From positions 1 to 64,000 of the forward strand of contig CAWFMY010000006.1 in NCBI GenBank assembly GCA_963816925.1: a stretch of 64,000 nt of DNA, in the 5' to 3' direction. Positions within the stretch are counted from its first letter, which is position 1. Each line of letters starts with the position of its first letter. The DNA is from CAIWHR01 sp963816925 (GTDB lineage: Bacteria > Pseudomonadota > Gammaproteobacteria > Burkholderiales > Casimicrobiaceae). The position numbers and the translations under genes were made by a program. Below, in pieces: positions 63,905 to 64,000 of this stretch. The notes under the pieces were generated by a model, which saw only the letters and a program-made list of their open reading frames with translations, was not told where the DNA came from and did no database searches.

Positions 63905-64000
63905 GTGGAAATCCGCGACATTCGGCCATCGGAAATCGAAGCGGCGCGGCGCCTGCTCGCGGCGAGCGGATGGACGCATCGTGTCTCGGATCCCGAGCAT
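63905..64000 (+). CDS. GNAT acetyltransferase, N-terminal part, cut by window end
   Basis: From GTG 63905: VEIRDIRPSEIEAARRLLAASGW and further, the typical first strand and helix of a GNAT N-acetyltransferase. Continues beyond the window. Confidence 0.55.
   Translation, partial: MEIRDIRPSEIEAARRLLAASGWTHRVSDPEH

Noticed and set aside
1..64000. Transposase, phage or conjugative genes
   Set aside because: I saw no transposase motifs, terminal inverted repeats, or phage structural genes on either strand.
1..64000. tRNA or rRNA genes
   Set aside because: No sequence with tRNA T-loop (GGTTCGAATC) plus acceptor complementarity or conserved rRNA stretches was found by eye; TTCG-loop hairpins are attC stems.

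Overview
The window is almost entirely one integron gene-cassette array. About 73 recognisable attC recombination sites, plus several half sites, recur every 0.3-1.3 kb. Nearly all cassettes carry one gene, or a two-gene toxin-antitoxin pair, reading left to right. No integrase gene or attI is present. Given the orientation they would lie to the left, and the window itself opens inside an attC. The size, the closely related attC sites and the mostly metabolic or unknown cargo fit a sedentary chromosomal integron, or its distal part, rather than a resistance integron. The GC-rich sequence, Tat-type signal peptides and families such as the PF04392 periplasmic binding proteins, DUF2164, HAF-repeat and CWC proteins point to a soil or water proteobacterium, probably beta- or gammaproteobacterial. 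I cannot name the genus.

Layout. 1-28.5 kb: a dense, well-kept array of small cassettes. It encodes membrane proteins, lipoproteins, NUDIX, methyltransferase, GNAT, MOSC, NTF2-like and lipocalin-like proteins, a HigBA-like and a BrnTA module, a nucleotidyl-cyclase-like protein and a protein-kinase-like protein. 28.5-50 kb: larger cassettes dominated by orphan PF04392 substrate-binding proteins, with glyoxalase-fold, metallo-beta-lactamase, CPBP protease, cysteine-dioxygenase-like, amidohydrolase and P-loop kinase genes. The attC sites here are more diverse. 50-64 kb: attC sites become short, mutated or halved and finally disappear, while gene spacing and base composition approach ordinary chromosome. 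Genes here include GST, three GFA-family proteins, cupin, thioesterase, DUF1801, DUF2938, a ModA-like binding protein and a BLUF photoreceptor. This looks like the fossil distal end of the array.

How it works together. The cassettes are independent units, not operons. Each begins with six bases (TTRRRY) and ends with an attC. In many cassettes the stop codon lies inside the attC R'' box, and the start codon follows the previous attC R' box by a few bases. Exceptions carry their own promoters (the TA modules), their own ribosome binding sites, or in one case a terminator. Eight unlinked PF04392 binding-protein genes without permease or ATPase are the most striking cargo. Several cassettes are visibly decayed (frameshifts, an in-frame amber codon, deletions into an attC), so the array is a mix of intact and eroding genes. 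All coordinates and motifs were read by eye; family names rest on recognised motifs and no search was run.
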